Notes under the pieces: generated by a model
Told to the model about the DNA's origin: nothing
What the model saw: only the letters and a program-made list of their open reading frames with translations
Database searches by the model: none
Shown here: positions 17,580 through 25,856 of the stretch, in pieces
Layout: each line of letters starts with the position of its first letter
Position numbering within the stretch: the first letter of the stretch is position 1
Source of the DNA: Sabulitectum sp036743055
GTDB lineage: Bacteria; Fermentibacterota; Fermentibacteria; Fermentibacterales; JCC-6
Length of the DNA stretch: 64,000 nt
Assembly (NCBI GenBank): GCA_036743055.1
Contig: DAINQE010000006.1
Span: 10,873 to 74,872, forward strand
Direction of reading: 5' to 3'
Translations under genes and position numbers: made by a program

Positions 17580-19739
17580 ATGTTCAGATACATCCTTCTC
17601 CTCTCGCTCCTGCTGCTTTCCTGCTCGAGGGAGGTGGTGGAGGCCCCGTCCGCAGCTGAAACCTCACTGGACAGAGCAAGGGTGGCGGATTCACTCCTGT
17701 CCGAAGGGCAGCGGGAGGATGCGGCACAGCTTTACCTTTCGGCGGCCCTGCTCCTTTCCCCGGGCACCCCTGAGAGGATAAACCTGGCTGAAAGGGCCCT
17801 GGAGGCCTCTGACGGTGCTTTCCCGGCGGCGGCCAGGGTTCTGCTGGAGTCTGCGGGATCGGACCCCCACGCACCATACAGGGCCCTCAGGGAAGGCGGG
17901 AGCGCGCTTTGCAGCGATCTTCTCCCCGGCTTTCATACCGGGGCTTACCGACTTCCGGGACACCTCGCCCTGATGGCCGCCGAATCCATAGTAACCCTGG
18001 ACCCCGTAATGGCGGAAACTCTCCTCTCCTTCTCCGGCGACCTGCCCGGTTCCGCCGGCGAGGACCTTCTGCTGTGCAGGTACAGGGCCGCATTGGGCAC
18101 AGGTGACATCCAGGGTCAGGAGGAAAGCTGGAGAGCCGCCCAGGCCCTGGATTCCGACGAACTCATGGCCCGTTTCTTCCACCACAGGGGCATGGCCCTG
18201 GGCGAACAGGGCATACCGGACCTTCTCAGGTCCTTCCAGCTCTGGCCCGCGGGGGATATGCACGCCGCGGCCTACGCTTTTCTCAGGGACACCATTCTCA
18301 CGGATGCGGTCCTGGCCGCCGCGGTCGCGGATCCATTCTATTCAGGAGGTCTCTGGAACGAGGTTTACGACATCGCCCTGAACTCCGCGGATCCTCCTCC
18401 CAGGGTCGTTTACCTGGCCGGGCGCACCAGGGACAGGCTCGGGTTCTTTCAGGAAAGCGCTGATCTTCTCAGGAGATACCTGGACACATGGCCCGGGGGA
18501 GAAGACGCCCCGGACGCGGCCATCAATCTGGCCAGGAGCCTGGGAGCCATGGGCCTCGTTGAAGAGGGAATGGAAACCCTTTCCTTCTACAGGGACACCT
18601 GGCCGAACCACGGCAGGATAAGCAACTTTCCCTGGTACGCAGGCAGCCTCCTGGCGGAGAACGGCCGGTGGGCCGAGTCCATCCCCTGGTTCACCGAGAC
18701 CATCACAAGATACCCCGGGAATACCACCGCCGACGACGCCCAGTTCTACATCTGCCTTGCCCTGATGAAAACAGGAAGGACGGCCGAGGCCGCTGAAGCC
18801 TTCGGGAACTTCAATGCACGGTGGACCCAGAGCGTCTACAGACCTTCCTCGAGATACTGGTACGGAGTGCTCCTGCTTCAGATGGGAGACTCCACCGGCA
18901 GGGGAGTGCTTCAGAGACTCATCAACGACAAGCCGGAAAGTCTTCCGGCGGCATTCGCCAGGGATTACCTCGGGCTTCCTCCTTGGGCTCCAGAGTACAC
19001 CAGCGAACCCCTGGGAGTGTGGATGGCCAGGAACGGTCGTCCCGAGGCGGAACCTTCCCAGAGCGCCTGGGACGGCGTTTTCCTCATGGAGGCCGGCTGC
19101 AGGAAATGGGCCCTCGACCTCTTCCGGGCAGCGGAGGAAGAGGCTGGCGACGCACACAGGCTCGCTCCGTTCTATCTTGCCAACGACGTATGGGAAAGGG
19201 GCCCGTGGGCCGCCTACAGGATGTGGAGCCTGGAGGGAAGTGTTCGCCCCCTTGACCTATGGCGTCTCAGGTACCCGGCGGCATGGCCTGACGAGGTGCT
19301 CAGGGAATCGCAGCGTTCAGGCATGGATCCCCTCCTCCTCTGGTCGATAATGAAGCAGGAAAGCGCTTTCCAGCCATCCTGCTACTCCACCGCCGGAGCC
19401 AGGGGGCTGATACAGATGATACCCAGCACCTCTGAATACATAGCCCGGGACAACGGATGGAGTGATGCCTACTCCCCGGACATCCTCTATGATCCCGGAA
19501 CATCCATCATGTATGGCGCAGCATGCATCTCCTCATACGGCAGGGATTTCCGGTGGGATGTTCCCGGCACCCTGGCGGGATACAACGGGGGGCCCCACAA
19601 CGCTCTGAGATGGGGATGGGGGGTTGACTCCACCGAGGAGTTCTTCAGCAGGATCACGTACAATGAAACGAAGAAGTACGTGGAGATAGTAAGCCATAAT
19701 TATCTGATATACAAGCACATCTGGCCTGAATACCTCTGA
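17580..19739 (+). CDS. Soluble-lytic-transglycosylase (Slt70-like) lipoprotein
   Basis: 719 aa. The signal peptide MFRYILLLSLLLLSC has a lipobox at LLSC, so it is probably outer-membrane anchored, unlike E. coli Slt70, which is periplasmic. A long helical TPR-like superhelix (about 30-540) precedes the catalytic domain, with Glu in IMKQESAFQPS, then GARGLIQMIPST and LAGYNGGPHNA. The domain order matches Slt70. It starts 6 nt after the previous stop and closes the four-gene set. A canonical promoter for the next gene lies just downstream. Confidence 0.92.
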   Translation: MFRYILLLSLLLLSCSREVVEAPSAAETSLDRARVADSLLSEGQREDAAQLYLSAALLLSPGTPERINLAERALEASDGAFPAAARVLLESAGSDPHAPYRALREGGSALCSDLLPGFHTGAYRLPGHLALMAAESIVTLDPVMAETLLSFSGDLPGSAGEDLLLCRYRAALGTGDIQGQEESWRAAQALDSDELMARFFHHRGMALGEQGIPDLLRSFQLWPAGDMHAAAYAFLRDTILTDAVLAAAVADPFYSGGLWNEVYDIALNSADPPPRVVYLAGRTRDRLGFFQESADLLRRYLDTWPGGEDAPDAAINLARSLGAMGLVEEGMETLSFYRDTWPNHGRISNFPWYAGSLLAENGRWAESIPWFTETITRYPGNTTADDAQFYICLALMKTGRTAEAAEAFGNFNARWTQSVYRPSSRYWYGVLLLQMGDSTGRGVLQRLINDKPESLPAAFARDYLGLPPWAPEYTSEPLGVWMARNGRPEAEPSQSAWDGVFLMEAGCRKWALDLFRAAEEEAGDAHRLAPFYLANDVWERGPWAAYRMWSLEGSVRPLDLWRLRYPAAWPDEVLRESQRSGMDPLLLWSIMKQESAFQPSCYSTAGARGLIQMIPSTSEYIARDNGWSDAYSPDILYDPGTSIMYGAACISSYGRDFRWDVPGTLAGYNGGPHNALRWGWGVDSTEEFFSRITYNETKKYVEIVSHNYLIYKHIWPEYL

Positions 19740-19751
19740 CACCGGTGTTTT

Positions 19752-19781
19752 TTGACCCCGGGTTTTCACCCCTGTTATAAT
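19752..19781 (+). promoter_or_regulatory. Consensus sigma-70 promoter upstream of kbl
   Basis: -35 TTGACC (19752-19757), 18-nt spacer, -10 TATAAT (19776-19781) with an extended TGT just before it. It is followed by a leader of about 50 nt to the kbl ATG at 19841. This near-consensus site suggests that a conventional housekeeping sigma operates in this organism. Confidence 0.75.
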
Positions 19782-19840
19782 CGCCCTGCCGTGATGCGGT
19801 CCTCCACGGCCCGAAATGCAACATCCACGAAGGGAACGAT

Positions 19841-21085
19841 ATGTCACGCAGGCTTTACGGAGACCTGACCGAACTAATAGAGAAAAGGAAGACTCAGGGT
19901 CTTTATAAGACTGAAAGAATAATAACATCCCCCCAGGGTGCGGAGATCACCACCGTGAAGCGAGGGAGGGTGCTTAACTTCTGCTCCAACAACTATCTGG
20001 GTCTGGCTTCCCACCCTGAGGTGCTGAAGGCCGCTGAGGAAACCCTCGAGAACAGAGGATACGGACTCTCCAGCGTAAGATTCATATGCGGCACCCAGGA
20101 CATACACCTGGAACTGGAACGACGGATGTCCGAGTTCCTTGGCACCGACGACACCATACTCTACGCTGCTTGCTACGACGCCAATGCCGGGGTCTTCGAG
20201 CCGTTCCTGGACGAAGACAGCGCCATAATCGCCGACCAGCTCAACCACGCCTCGATCATTTCCGGCGTGAGGCTATGCAAGGCGAAAAGATACATATACA
20301 GCCACAACCGCACCGGAACCGGTACCTACAGCTTCGACGGGAAGGACCTTCCCGGTCTGGAGGCCATTCTCAGCAGCGACGAGGTCAGGGCAGCCAGGTA
20401 CAGGATGGTGGCAACCGACGGGGTTTTCAGCATGAACGGCGACATAGCCCCCCTGGCTGAGATAGTGGATCTCTGCGAAAGGTATGACGCCATTCTCATG
20501 GTGGACGACAGCCACGGCACCGGCTACATCGGAAGGACCGGGAGGGGCACCCATGAACTCCACGATGTCCTCGGCAGGGTCGACCTTATCACCACCACAT
20601 TCGGTAAGGCCCTTGGCGGGGCGAGCGGCGGCTGCGCCTCGGGAAGGCGTGAACTGATCGAATGGCTCAGGCAGATGTCCCGGCCCTATCTTTTTTCCAA
20701 CACCGTTGCTCCTGCGGTGGTGGGTGCAACGCTCAAGGTGCTGGACATCATAGAGGAGAACACCCACCTCCGCGACAGGGTACACCGCAATGCGGCTTAC
20801 TTCAGGAAGGGGATCAAGGATGCCGGCTTCAGGATTCTGGAGGGTGACACCGCCATAGTGCCCATAATGTTCGGCGACTACGAGAACGACGCCGTCCTGG
20901 CCCAGAAGTTCGCCGACGACCTTCTGGATCACGGAGTCTACGCCATAGGGTTCTTTTACCCGGTGGTTGCCGTGGGCCAGTCCAGAATAAGGGTTCAGCT
21001 CAGCGCCGCTCACACCATGGAGCAGCTTGACAGGGCCATAGCGGCCTTCACAGAAGTCGGGCGGATCAATGGGATCATAGACTGA
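19841..21085 (+). CDS. kbl: Glycine C-acetyltransferase (2-amino-3-ketobutyrate CoA ligase)
   Basis: PLP enzyme cleaving 2-amino-3-ketobutyrate with CoA to glycine and acetyl-CoA. 414 aa. Strong family signature: QGLYKTERIITSPQGAEI near the N-terminus, NFCSNNYLGLASHPEV, SVRFICGTQDIH, the Asp/His pair in VDDSHGTG, and Schiff-base Lys256 in TTTFGKALGG. A short insertion (SHNRTGTGTYSFDGKD) makes it slightly longer than E. coli Kbl. The threonine dehydrogenase that makes its substrate is encoded 4.8 kb downstream at 25857. It has its own consensus promoter. Confidence 0.94.
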   Translation: MSRRLYGDLTELIEKRKTQGLYKTERIITSPQGAEITTVKRGRVLNFCSNNYLGLASHPEVLKAAEETLENRGYGLSSVRFICGTQDIHLELERRMSEFLGTDDTILYAACYDANAGVFEPFLDEDSAIIADQLNHASIISGVRLCKAKRYIYSHNRTGTGTYSFDGKDLPGLEAILSSDEVRAARYRMVATDGVFSMNGDIAPLAEIVDLCERYDAILMVDDSHGTGYIGRTGRGTHELHDVLGRVDLITTTFGKALGGASGGCASGRRELIEWLRQMSRPYLFSNTVAPAVVGATLKVLDIIEENTHLRDRVHRNAAYFRKGIKDAGFRILEGDTAIVPIMFGDYENDAVLAQKFADDLLDHGVYAIGFFYPVVAVGQSRIRVQLSAAHTMEQLDRAIAAFTEVGRINGIID

Positions 21086-21099
21086 GTTCGAGACTCAGT
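21081..21099 (+). terminator. Possible weak terminator hairpin at the kbl stop codon
   Basis: ACTGAGT (21081-21087) and ACTCAGT (21093-21099) form a 7-bp stem over a 5-nt loop overlapping the kbl stop. No real T-run follows, and a second palindrome CAGTTAACTG overlaps it (21096-21105). It could instead be a regulatory site for the next promoter. Confidence 0.4.
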
Positions 21100-21112
21100 T
21101 AACTGAAGCGCC

Positions 21113-21146
21113 GGTATTGACATACCCTAAAAAAGTACTAATGTAC
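21113..21146 (+). promoter_or_regulatory. Promoter with overlapping inverted repeats before the wHTH gene
   Basis: -35 TTGACA (21117-21122), 16-nt spacer, -10 TAATGT (21139-21144). Two inverted repeats overlay it: GGTAT-TGAC-ATACC (21113-21126) on the -35 and GTAC-TAAT-GTAC (21135-21146) on the -10. This layout is typical of an operator and suggests autoregulation by the downstream wHTH protein. The predicted transcription start falls within a few bases of the ATG at 21152 and no ribosome site is visible, so the message may be leaderless. Confidence 0.6.
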
Positions 21147-21151
21147 CCAAT

Positions 21152-21790
21152 ATGAGTAATAATCAAAATGAGCTTATCGGCGAGGTGCTCTTCGGGAAGG
21201 TGAGAAGGAAGGTTCTTTCCACTTTCGTTCTCAATCCGCAGCGTTCGTTCTATCTGCTGGAACTCATAAGGCTGCTCGACTGCGGCAGGGGAGCGGTGCA
21301 GCGGGAGGTCTCCAGACTGGCGAAGGCTGGAATACTCATCCGTGAGAGGCAGGGCAATCAGGTCCATTTCAGGGCTGATACCGGAAACCTCATCTACCGG
21401 GAGATACGATCCATTTTCTCCAAGACCACTGGTCTCGTTGACCTTCTCAGTCACTGCCTTGAGTCCTGCGGGGATCCCGTTGGCATGGCCTTCATATACG
21501 GCGACTACGCGAAGGGGACGGCCAGGGAGGATTCTCCTGTGGACCTTATGGTGGTGGGGGATACCACCATGGACGCCGTGAGGCAGTGCACGATTGAGTT
21601 CACCGAGGAGGCCGCCAGGAAACTGCACCTCACCGTTGTTTCCCCTGCTGAGCTCAAGAGAAGGATATCCGCTGGGGAGGGGAAGATCCGTGAGATACTC
21701 GCCTCACAGCGGGTGTTCCTCGCCGGGGGTGAGCGGGAGCTTGCTGTGCTTTCATCACCGGGAGACGATCTGTTCGCAGGGCTGTTCTGA
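21152..21790 (+). CDS. Winged-helix regulator fused to a degenerate MNT nucleotidyltransferase domain
   Basis: 212 aa. Residues about 8-80 form an ArsR/MarR-like wHTH (KVLSTFVLNPQRSFYLLEL, recognition helix GRGAVQREVSRLAKAG, wing RERQGNQVHFRA). Residues about 105-185 match the minimal nucleotidyltransferase fold (AFIYGDYAKGTAREDSPVDL). In active members this motif is GS...SDxDL; here GS is GD and the first catalytic Asp is Pro, so catalysis is probably lost. It likely acts as a DNA-binding regulator, possibly of itself. An unrecognised 409-aa gene follows 74 nt later. Confidence 0.75.
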   Translation: MSNNQNELIGEVLFGKVRRKVLSTFVLNPQRSFYLLELIRLLDCGRGAVQREVSRLAKAGILIRERQGNQVHFRADTGNLIYREIRSIFSKTTGLVDLLSHCLESCGDPVGMAFIYGDYAKGTAREDSPVDLMVVGDTTMDAVRQCTIEFTEEAARKLHLTVVSPAELKRRISAGEGKIREILASQRVFLAGGERELAVLSSPGDDLFAGLF

Positions 21791-21864
21791 GGCGAATAAC
21801 CTTGTTCACCGGCGGTTTTATGCAGATATTCCATAAAATGCATTTTTTATGAGTTTGGAGGATC

Positions 21865-23094
21865 ATGGCTGACAGCATGACGCTTTTTCAGGAGGATGTA
21901 ACCCGGACCATCCTCGGGCTTCGGAAAGCCATAGGGATAGTGGTGAGCAGACTTCCAGAGAGGATAGACAGCCCCCACGACGTTTATCAGGTCCTGGGTC
22001 TCGACAAGAAGCTCGGGTGGCGGATCTACAAGATCATACACGAGGACGACCTGTTCTTCGCTGCTCAGTTCGTTCCCGGAAAACACTCCTTCGGCAGGTT
22101 CATCAAAAGCTGCAGGGGCAAGGGGGTAGAGAAGAAATACCTGGAAGACGCCCTCACCGCGGTTGAGGAGTTCTACGAGATAATCGACAAGCACTCCGGC
22201 GACAGGCAGTCGATGGACATGATGCTCATGGCCAGTTCCAGGGACGGACGGGATCAGGCGTTCAATACCCTCAGGAAGCAGGCATGGTACGCCCAGAGCC
22301 ATCTTCTCGGACTTCAGGCCGAGACCCAGATGGATGCCTGGTTCTTCGGGCCCTCCGCCACCGATGGAATGCTCGATGTGGCGGAGGTCAAGGGACTTTT
22401 CGACATAAGAAGGAACCGCCCGGGCGTGAAGTGGGTCATAGATACTCCGTGCTTCTTCACCGGCAACGCCCATGACGAGCAGTTCTTCACGGAAACTATC
22501 AGCGGAGGGTCAGGCCCGGCCTGCAACCTCATGGAGAGAGTCCCCTTCCTCGAGAAGTACTGCAGCGACCCCCTGCCAGAACTGAAGGCCGTAACATCCC
22601 ATAGCTGCGGCCCTGTTTACGAACTGGCGGAAGGGCCGGTGGGGAACACCAACCTGATAGATACAGTAACCGGAACGGTTTCCAGGGGCATTTTCCCTGT
22701 GAAGCCCCATGAAAATGAGACCCATCACGAAATTTCGGTGAAGATATACACACCGGTGCAGAACCTGGTGCTCGACCTGTTCTTTCACGAGACAATGGCG
22801 GAGACCATGGCAGGCAACCCCAAGGCCCGTATGCTCTTCGACTACTACACAAGGGGCGGGGCCCTTGTGTACCGTTCCGAGAGGGACACTGTGCCCATGG
22901 ACATAAAGCCCCTCATGATAGGCTCTGGGATAGGATGTGCCTACACACCCCTCATACCGGCATACTCCGAGATGCTCTCGGATGTCTTCCAGTGCCTCAG
23001 GTGGGACCCTGACGAGTTCGTGGTGTACAGGACCAGAGTGGAGTTCCCTGTACTGCCCTCTTCGCTCTACTACACCGACGACATCGTGAGGTAG
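21865..23094 (+). CDS. Conserved-looking protein of unknown function (409 aa)
   Basis: Preceded by a clear TTTGGAGGATC ribosome site. No signal peptide or transmembrane helix. The first about 90 residues look like an all-helical DNA- or protein-binding domain (DVYQVLGLDKKLGWRIYKII). The rest is mixed alpha/beta with several aromatic and Cys/His residues (HSCGPVYEL, DTPCFFTGNAHDEQFF) and no motif I can assign. It follows the wHTH-MNT gene in the same direction, separated by an AT-rich gap with palindrome AAAATGCATTTT, and converges on thiC 5 nt downstream. A helix-turn-helix regulator with a ligand-binding domain is possible but unproven. Confidence 0.75.
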   Translation: MADSMTLFQEDVTRTILGLRKAIGIVVSRLPERIDSPHDVYQVLGLDKKLGWRIYKIIHEDDLFFAAQFVPGKHSFGRFIKSCRGKGVEKKYLEDALTAVEEFYEIIDKHSGDRQSMDMMLMASSRDGRDQAFNTLRKQAWYAQSHLLGLQAETQMDAWFFGPSATDGMLDVAEVKGLFDIRRNRPGVKWVIDTPCFFTGNAHDEQFFTETISGGSGPACNLMERVPFLEKYCSDPLPELKAVTSHSCGPVYELAEGPVGNTNLIDTVTGTVSRGIFPVKPHENETHHEISVKIYTPVQNLVLDLFFHETMAETMAGNPKARMLFDYYTRGGALVYRSERDTVPMDIKPLMIGSGIGCAYTPLIPAYSEMLSDVFQCLRWDPDEFVVYRTRVEFPVLPSSLYYTDDIVR

Positions 23095-23099
23095 CCGGA

Positions 23100-24392
23100 C
23101 TAGTCGGTTTCCATGGCCCTTCTGCTGGTCTTTATGGCGCAGAGGTGCCCGCACATGGAGCACACGTCCCCGTCCTCCGGGAGGGCTTCATCCCTGTATT
23201 TCCTGGCAGTGACAGGATCTATGGCGCAGCGGTACTGGGCCTCCCAGTCGAAGGATGCCCTGGCGTCCGCCATGGCCCTGTCCTTTTCAGCCGCCCCGGG
23301 GATTCCCCTGGCAAGGTCCGCCGCGTGGGCGGCTATCCTGGCGGTTACAACCCCTGTCCTGACATCGTCCACATTGGGCAGCCGGAGATGCTCCGCCGGG
23401 GTCACATAGCAGAGGAAGTCCGCTCCGTGCCATGCGGCAATGGCCCCTCCGATTGCGCTGGTAATGTGGTCGTATCCTGGGGCTATGTCGGTGACGATGG
23501 GCCCCAGCACATAGAACGGGGCATCTCCGCAGAGGCTTTTCTGTATCCTCATGTTCTCGGCTATCCTGTCCATGGGAACATGACCGGGACCCTCTATCAT
23601 GGTCTGGACCCCCGCAGCCAGGGCCCTTTTCTGCAGTTCTCCCAGTGAGATGAGTTCCTCTATCTGCCCCCGGTCCCCTGCGTCGTCGATGCAGCCGGGT
23701 CTAAGGCCGTCTCCCAGGGAGTAGGTTACATCGTACTCCCTTAGTATCTCAGTGAGCTGATCGAACCTGGCGTACAGGGGGTTCTCTTCGCCGCGCTTCT
23801 CCATCCACTCGGCCATGAGGGATCCGCCCCTGGAGACCATTCCCATCCGTCTGCCCTGCTTCCGGAGCAGGTCCACCGACCTGCGGGTCACACCGCAGTG
23901 CAGTGTAAGGTAGTCGACACCGGCACGGCAGTGGTCCTCAACCGCGGAGAATATCTCCTCAGGAGACACCTGGGCCACCTCCCGGCCCTCCTCCATGGCA
24001 ATGCCGAACACCTGGTAGACAGGCACCGTTCCCACAGGGACCGGGCTCTGGCCGGTTATCCTGTGCAGGATGTTCTTCCATGCCTTTCCGGTTGACAGGT
24101 CCATAACGGTATCCGCTCCGTGTGCCACGGCGGTCTTGAGCTTCTCTATCTCTTCCTCCATGGATTCGTGGTCCATGGAGCTTCCTATGTTCGCGTTTAC
24201 CTTTATTCTGCTGCCGCCGCCTATCATGCAGGGTCTGGGGATGTTCCTGGTGCGGTTGACTGGTATCACGGCCCTTCCTGAAGCTATCAGCTCGAGGGCT
24301 TCAGCTGTGGAGAGGTGTTCGTTCTCGAGGGCGGCTTCAAGGGTATCCGAGGTTCGGCCTCTTCTGGCCTTTTCGATGGTCGTTTCTGACAT
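23100..24392 (-). CDS. thiC: Phosphomethylpyrimidine synthase ThiC (or ThiC-like BzaF)
   Basis: Radical-SAM enzyme converting aminoimidazole ribotide to HMP phosphate for thiamin. 430 aa, the shorter anaerobe-type ThiC. Seen: RIKVNANIGSS, MDLSTGKA, VPVGTVPVYQ, MIEGPGHVPMDRI, YVLGPIVTDIAPGYDHIT and a C-terminal cluster motif with Cys411, Cys414 and Cys418 (CSMCGHLC), i.e. CX2CX3C where the textbook form is CX2CX4C. The paralogue BzaF makes 5-hydroxybenzimidazole for cobamides and is hard to exclude by eye. No other thi gene is nearby and no TPP riboswitch precedes it. Ribosome site AAAGGAAAGG. Confidence 0.88.
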   Translation of the reverse strand: MSETTIEKARRGRTSDTLEAALENEHLSTAEALELIASGRAVIPVNRTRNIPRPCMIGGGSRIKVNANIGSSMDHESMEEEIEKLKTAVAHGADTVMDLSTGKAWKNILHRITGQSPVPVGTVPVYQVFGIAMEEGREVAQVSPEEIFSAVEDHCRAGVDYLTLHCGVTRRSVDLLRKQGRRMGMVSRGGSLMAEWMEKRGEENPLYARFDQLTEILREYDVTYSLGDGLRPGCIDDAGDRGQIEELISLGELQKRALAAGVQTMIEGPGHVPMDRIAENMRIQKSLCGDAPFYVLGPIVTDIAPGYDHITSAIGGAIAAWHGADFLCYVTPAEHLRLPNVDDVRTGVVTARIAAHAADLARGIPGAAEKDRAMADARASFDWEAQYRCAIDPVTARKYRDEALPEDGDVCSMCGHLCAIKTSRRAMETD

Positions 24393-24414
24393 ATGAGCCT
24401 TTCCTTTCGCAGCA

Positions 24415-24445
24415 ACCGGCGTTTACGCCGGTCATGAATTATAGT
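24415..24445. promoter_or_regulatory. Back-to-back promoter between thiC and the cyclophilin gene, with 5' hairpin
   Basis: Two -10-like hexamers overlap on opposite strands: TATAAT reading toward thiC (24438-24443 on +) and TATAGT reading toward 24483 (24440-24445). A 7-bp perfect stem, ACCGGCG (24415-24421) with CGCCGGT (24426-24432) and a 4-nt loop, would lie at the very 5' end of the thiC mRNA. The -35 elements are weak on both sides. Confidence 0.5.
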
Positions 24446-24482
24446 TTACTTTTCAGGTGAACGCATTCTCAGGGAGGTTTTC

Positions 24483-25823
24483 ATGCTGTCAGCTACGGTT
24501 CTCAGCATCCTTGCAGGGTTATCCCCGTTGGAAACCCTGGCGGAAATGGTTCTGGGTGATCCGGTTCCATCAGCCCAGGAACCTGTGGCAATGGAGTTCG
24601 GAGATCCCTTCCTGCTGCCCGAAAGCCCGGAGCTTTTCGACGAAGCGATCCTGAGGCAGCTCCACCTCATGGCCTTCGGAATGCAGCCCGACGGTATTCT
24701 GGAACTCTCGGAAGCCGTTAACACAGAATGGGACCAGCTGGATACCGGAACCCGCAACCTCTGGCGGCAGCTCGCCGGAAGGGCCGGGCTTACAGTGCCC
24801 GGGGATGTACCGTCCCCGGCGAACCTTACTTCCCTGCTCAGGTACGCATCGGAGTCGGGAACACCGCCTCCGGATGTGGACCCCGGCCGTCTGACCGCTC
24901 TGCAGAGGTATTACCTTGTGCTTACCCTTCCTCCCGACGAAGCCGAGGATTTCATGAACGATCCTTGCTGGTACGTGCGAACGGCTGTGATCACGGTAAG
25001 CCCCAACACAGCCTTCAGGATGCTGGACGACCAGTCACCCGCCGTGAGGCTTCAGGCTGCGCTCACCGCGGGAAGATCCGATCTTCTGCTGGAGATGGCG
25101 TTCATTCCTGGCCCCATCGGGCAGAAAGCCCTTTCCGGTATAGGACAGGTACCCATCCTGGAGGAGTTCCTCTACCGCGATCAGGACCCGGCGGTAAGGG
25201 CGGCGGCGCTCCTGGCGCTGCTCGACCTTGGATGGACCATACCCGACGAGAGGCTCGACTACCTCCTCACCGACGACTACCTGATGGTGAGGGCAATAGC
25301 CGCGGACGCTTCTGGAAGGGATTTCGCCATGCCGGCGGAGGGCCCTCCGGAGGATCTGCCTCCCATCGGCGAGGTTCCCGACGCTGTGGTGATCTCCACC
25401 ACCGAAGGGGATTTCCAGATGGAGCTTCTGAAGGATGCGGCCCCCACGGCGTGCCGCAGCTTCTGGCACCTTGCTGAAAGCGGTTTCTACGACGGCATCT
25501 ACTTTCACAGGGTGATCCCCGGGTTCGTGGCCCAGGCCGGCTGCCCACAGGGCAACGGGTTCGGAGGGCCGGGATACGTGCTGCCCGCCGAGCACAACAC
25601 AGAACCCTTCACCAGGGGAGCCGTGGGAATGGCGGATTCCGGACCGGGCACAGGAGGCAGCCAGTTCTTCATAATGCTGGACGACCACAGGAGGCTGGAC
25701 TGCCGCTATACCGCCTTCGGAAGGCTGGTGGACGCCTCAATGGCGGACATGATCGAAACAGGCACCAGAATACTTGAAATAACCCCGGCAAACGCTTATG
25801 AATTGGCCGGTACGGCACACTAG
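24483..25823 (+). CDS. HEAT-repeat protein with C-terminal cyclophilin-type peptidyl-prolyl isomerase
   Basis: 446 aa. The N-terminal hydrophobic segment may be a signal peptide. The middle (about 90-280) has HEAT-like repeats (VRTAVITVSP, VRLQAALTAGR, VRAAALLALLDLG, VRAIAADASGR). The C-terminal about 150 residues are a cyclophilin domain: YFHRVIPGFVAQAG with the catalytic Arg, then GAVGMADSGPGTGGSQFF and YTAFGRLV. The fusion suggests a chaperone that holds a client with the repeats and isomerises prolines with the C-terminus, perhaps in the periplasm. AGGGAGG lies before the ATG. It is divergent from thiC. Confidence 0.88.
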   Translation: MLSATVLSILAGLSPLETLAEMVLGDPVPSAQEPVAMEFGDPFLLPESPELFDEAILRQLHLMAFGMQPDGILELSEAVNTEWDQLDTGTRNLWRQLAGRAGLTVPGDVPSPANLTSLLRYASESGTPPPDVDPGRLTALQRYYLVLTLPPDEAEDFMNDPCWYVRTAVITVSPNTAFRMLDDQSPAVRLQAALTAGRSDLLLEMAFIPGPIGQKALSGIGQVPILEEFLYRDQDPAVRAAALLALLDLGWTIPDERLDYLLTDDYLMVRAIAADASGRDFAMPAEGPPEDLPPIGEVPDAVVISTTEGDFQMELLKDAAPTACRSFWHLAESGFYDGIYFHRVIPGFVAQAGCPQGNGFGGPGYVLPAEHNTEPFTRGAVGMADSGPGTGGSQFFIMLDDHRRLDCRYTAFGRLVDASMADMIETGTRILEITPANAYELAGTAH

Positions 25824-25856
25824 TTCCCAAACAGAAACAACACTACCGGAGAAGCA

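Noticed and set aside
24393..24482. TPP riboswitch upstream of thiC
   Set aside because: The gap is too short and lacks the CTGAGA and thi-box consensus.
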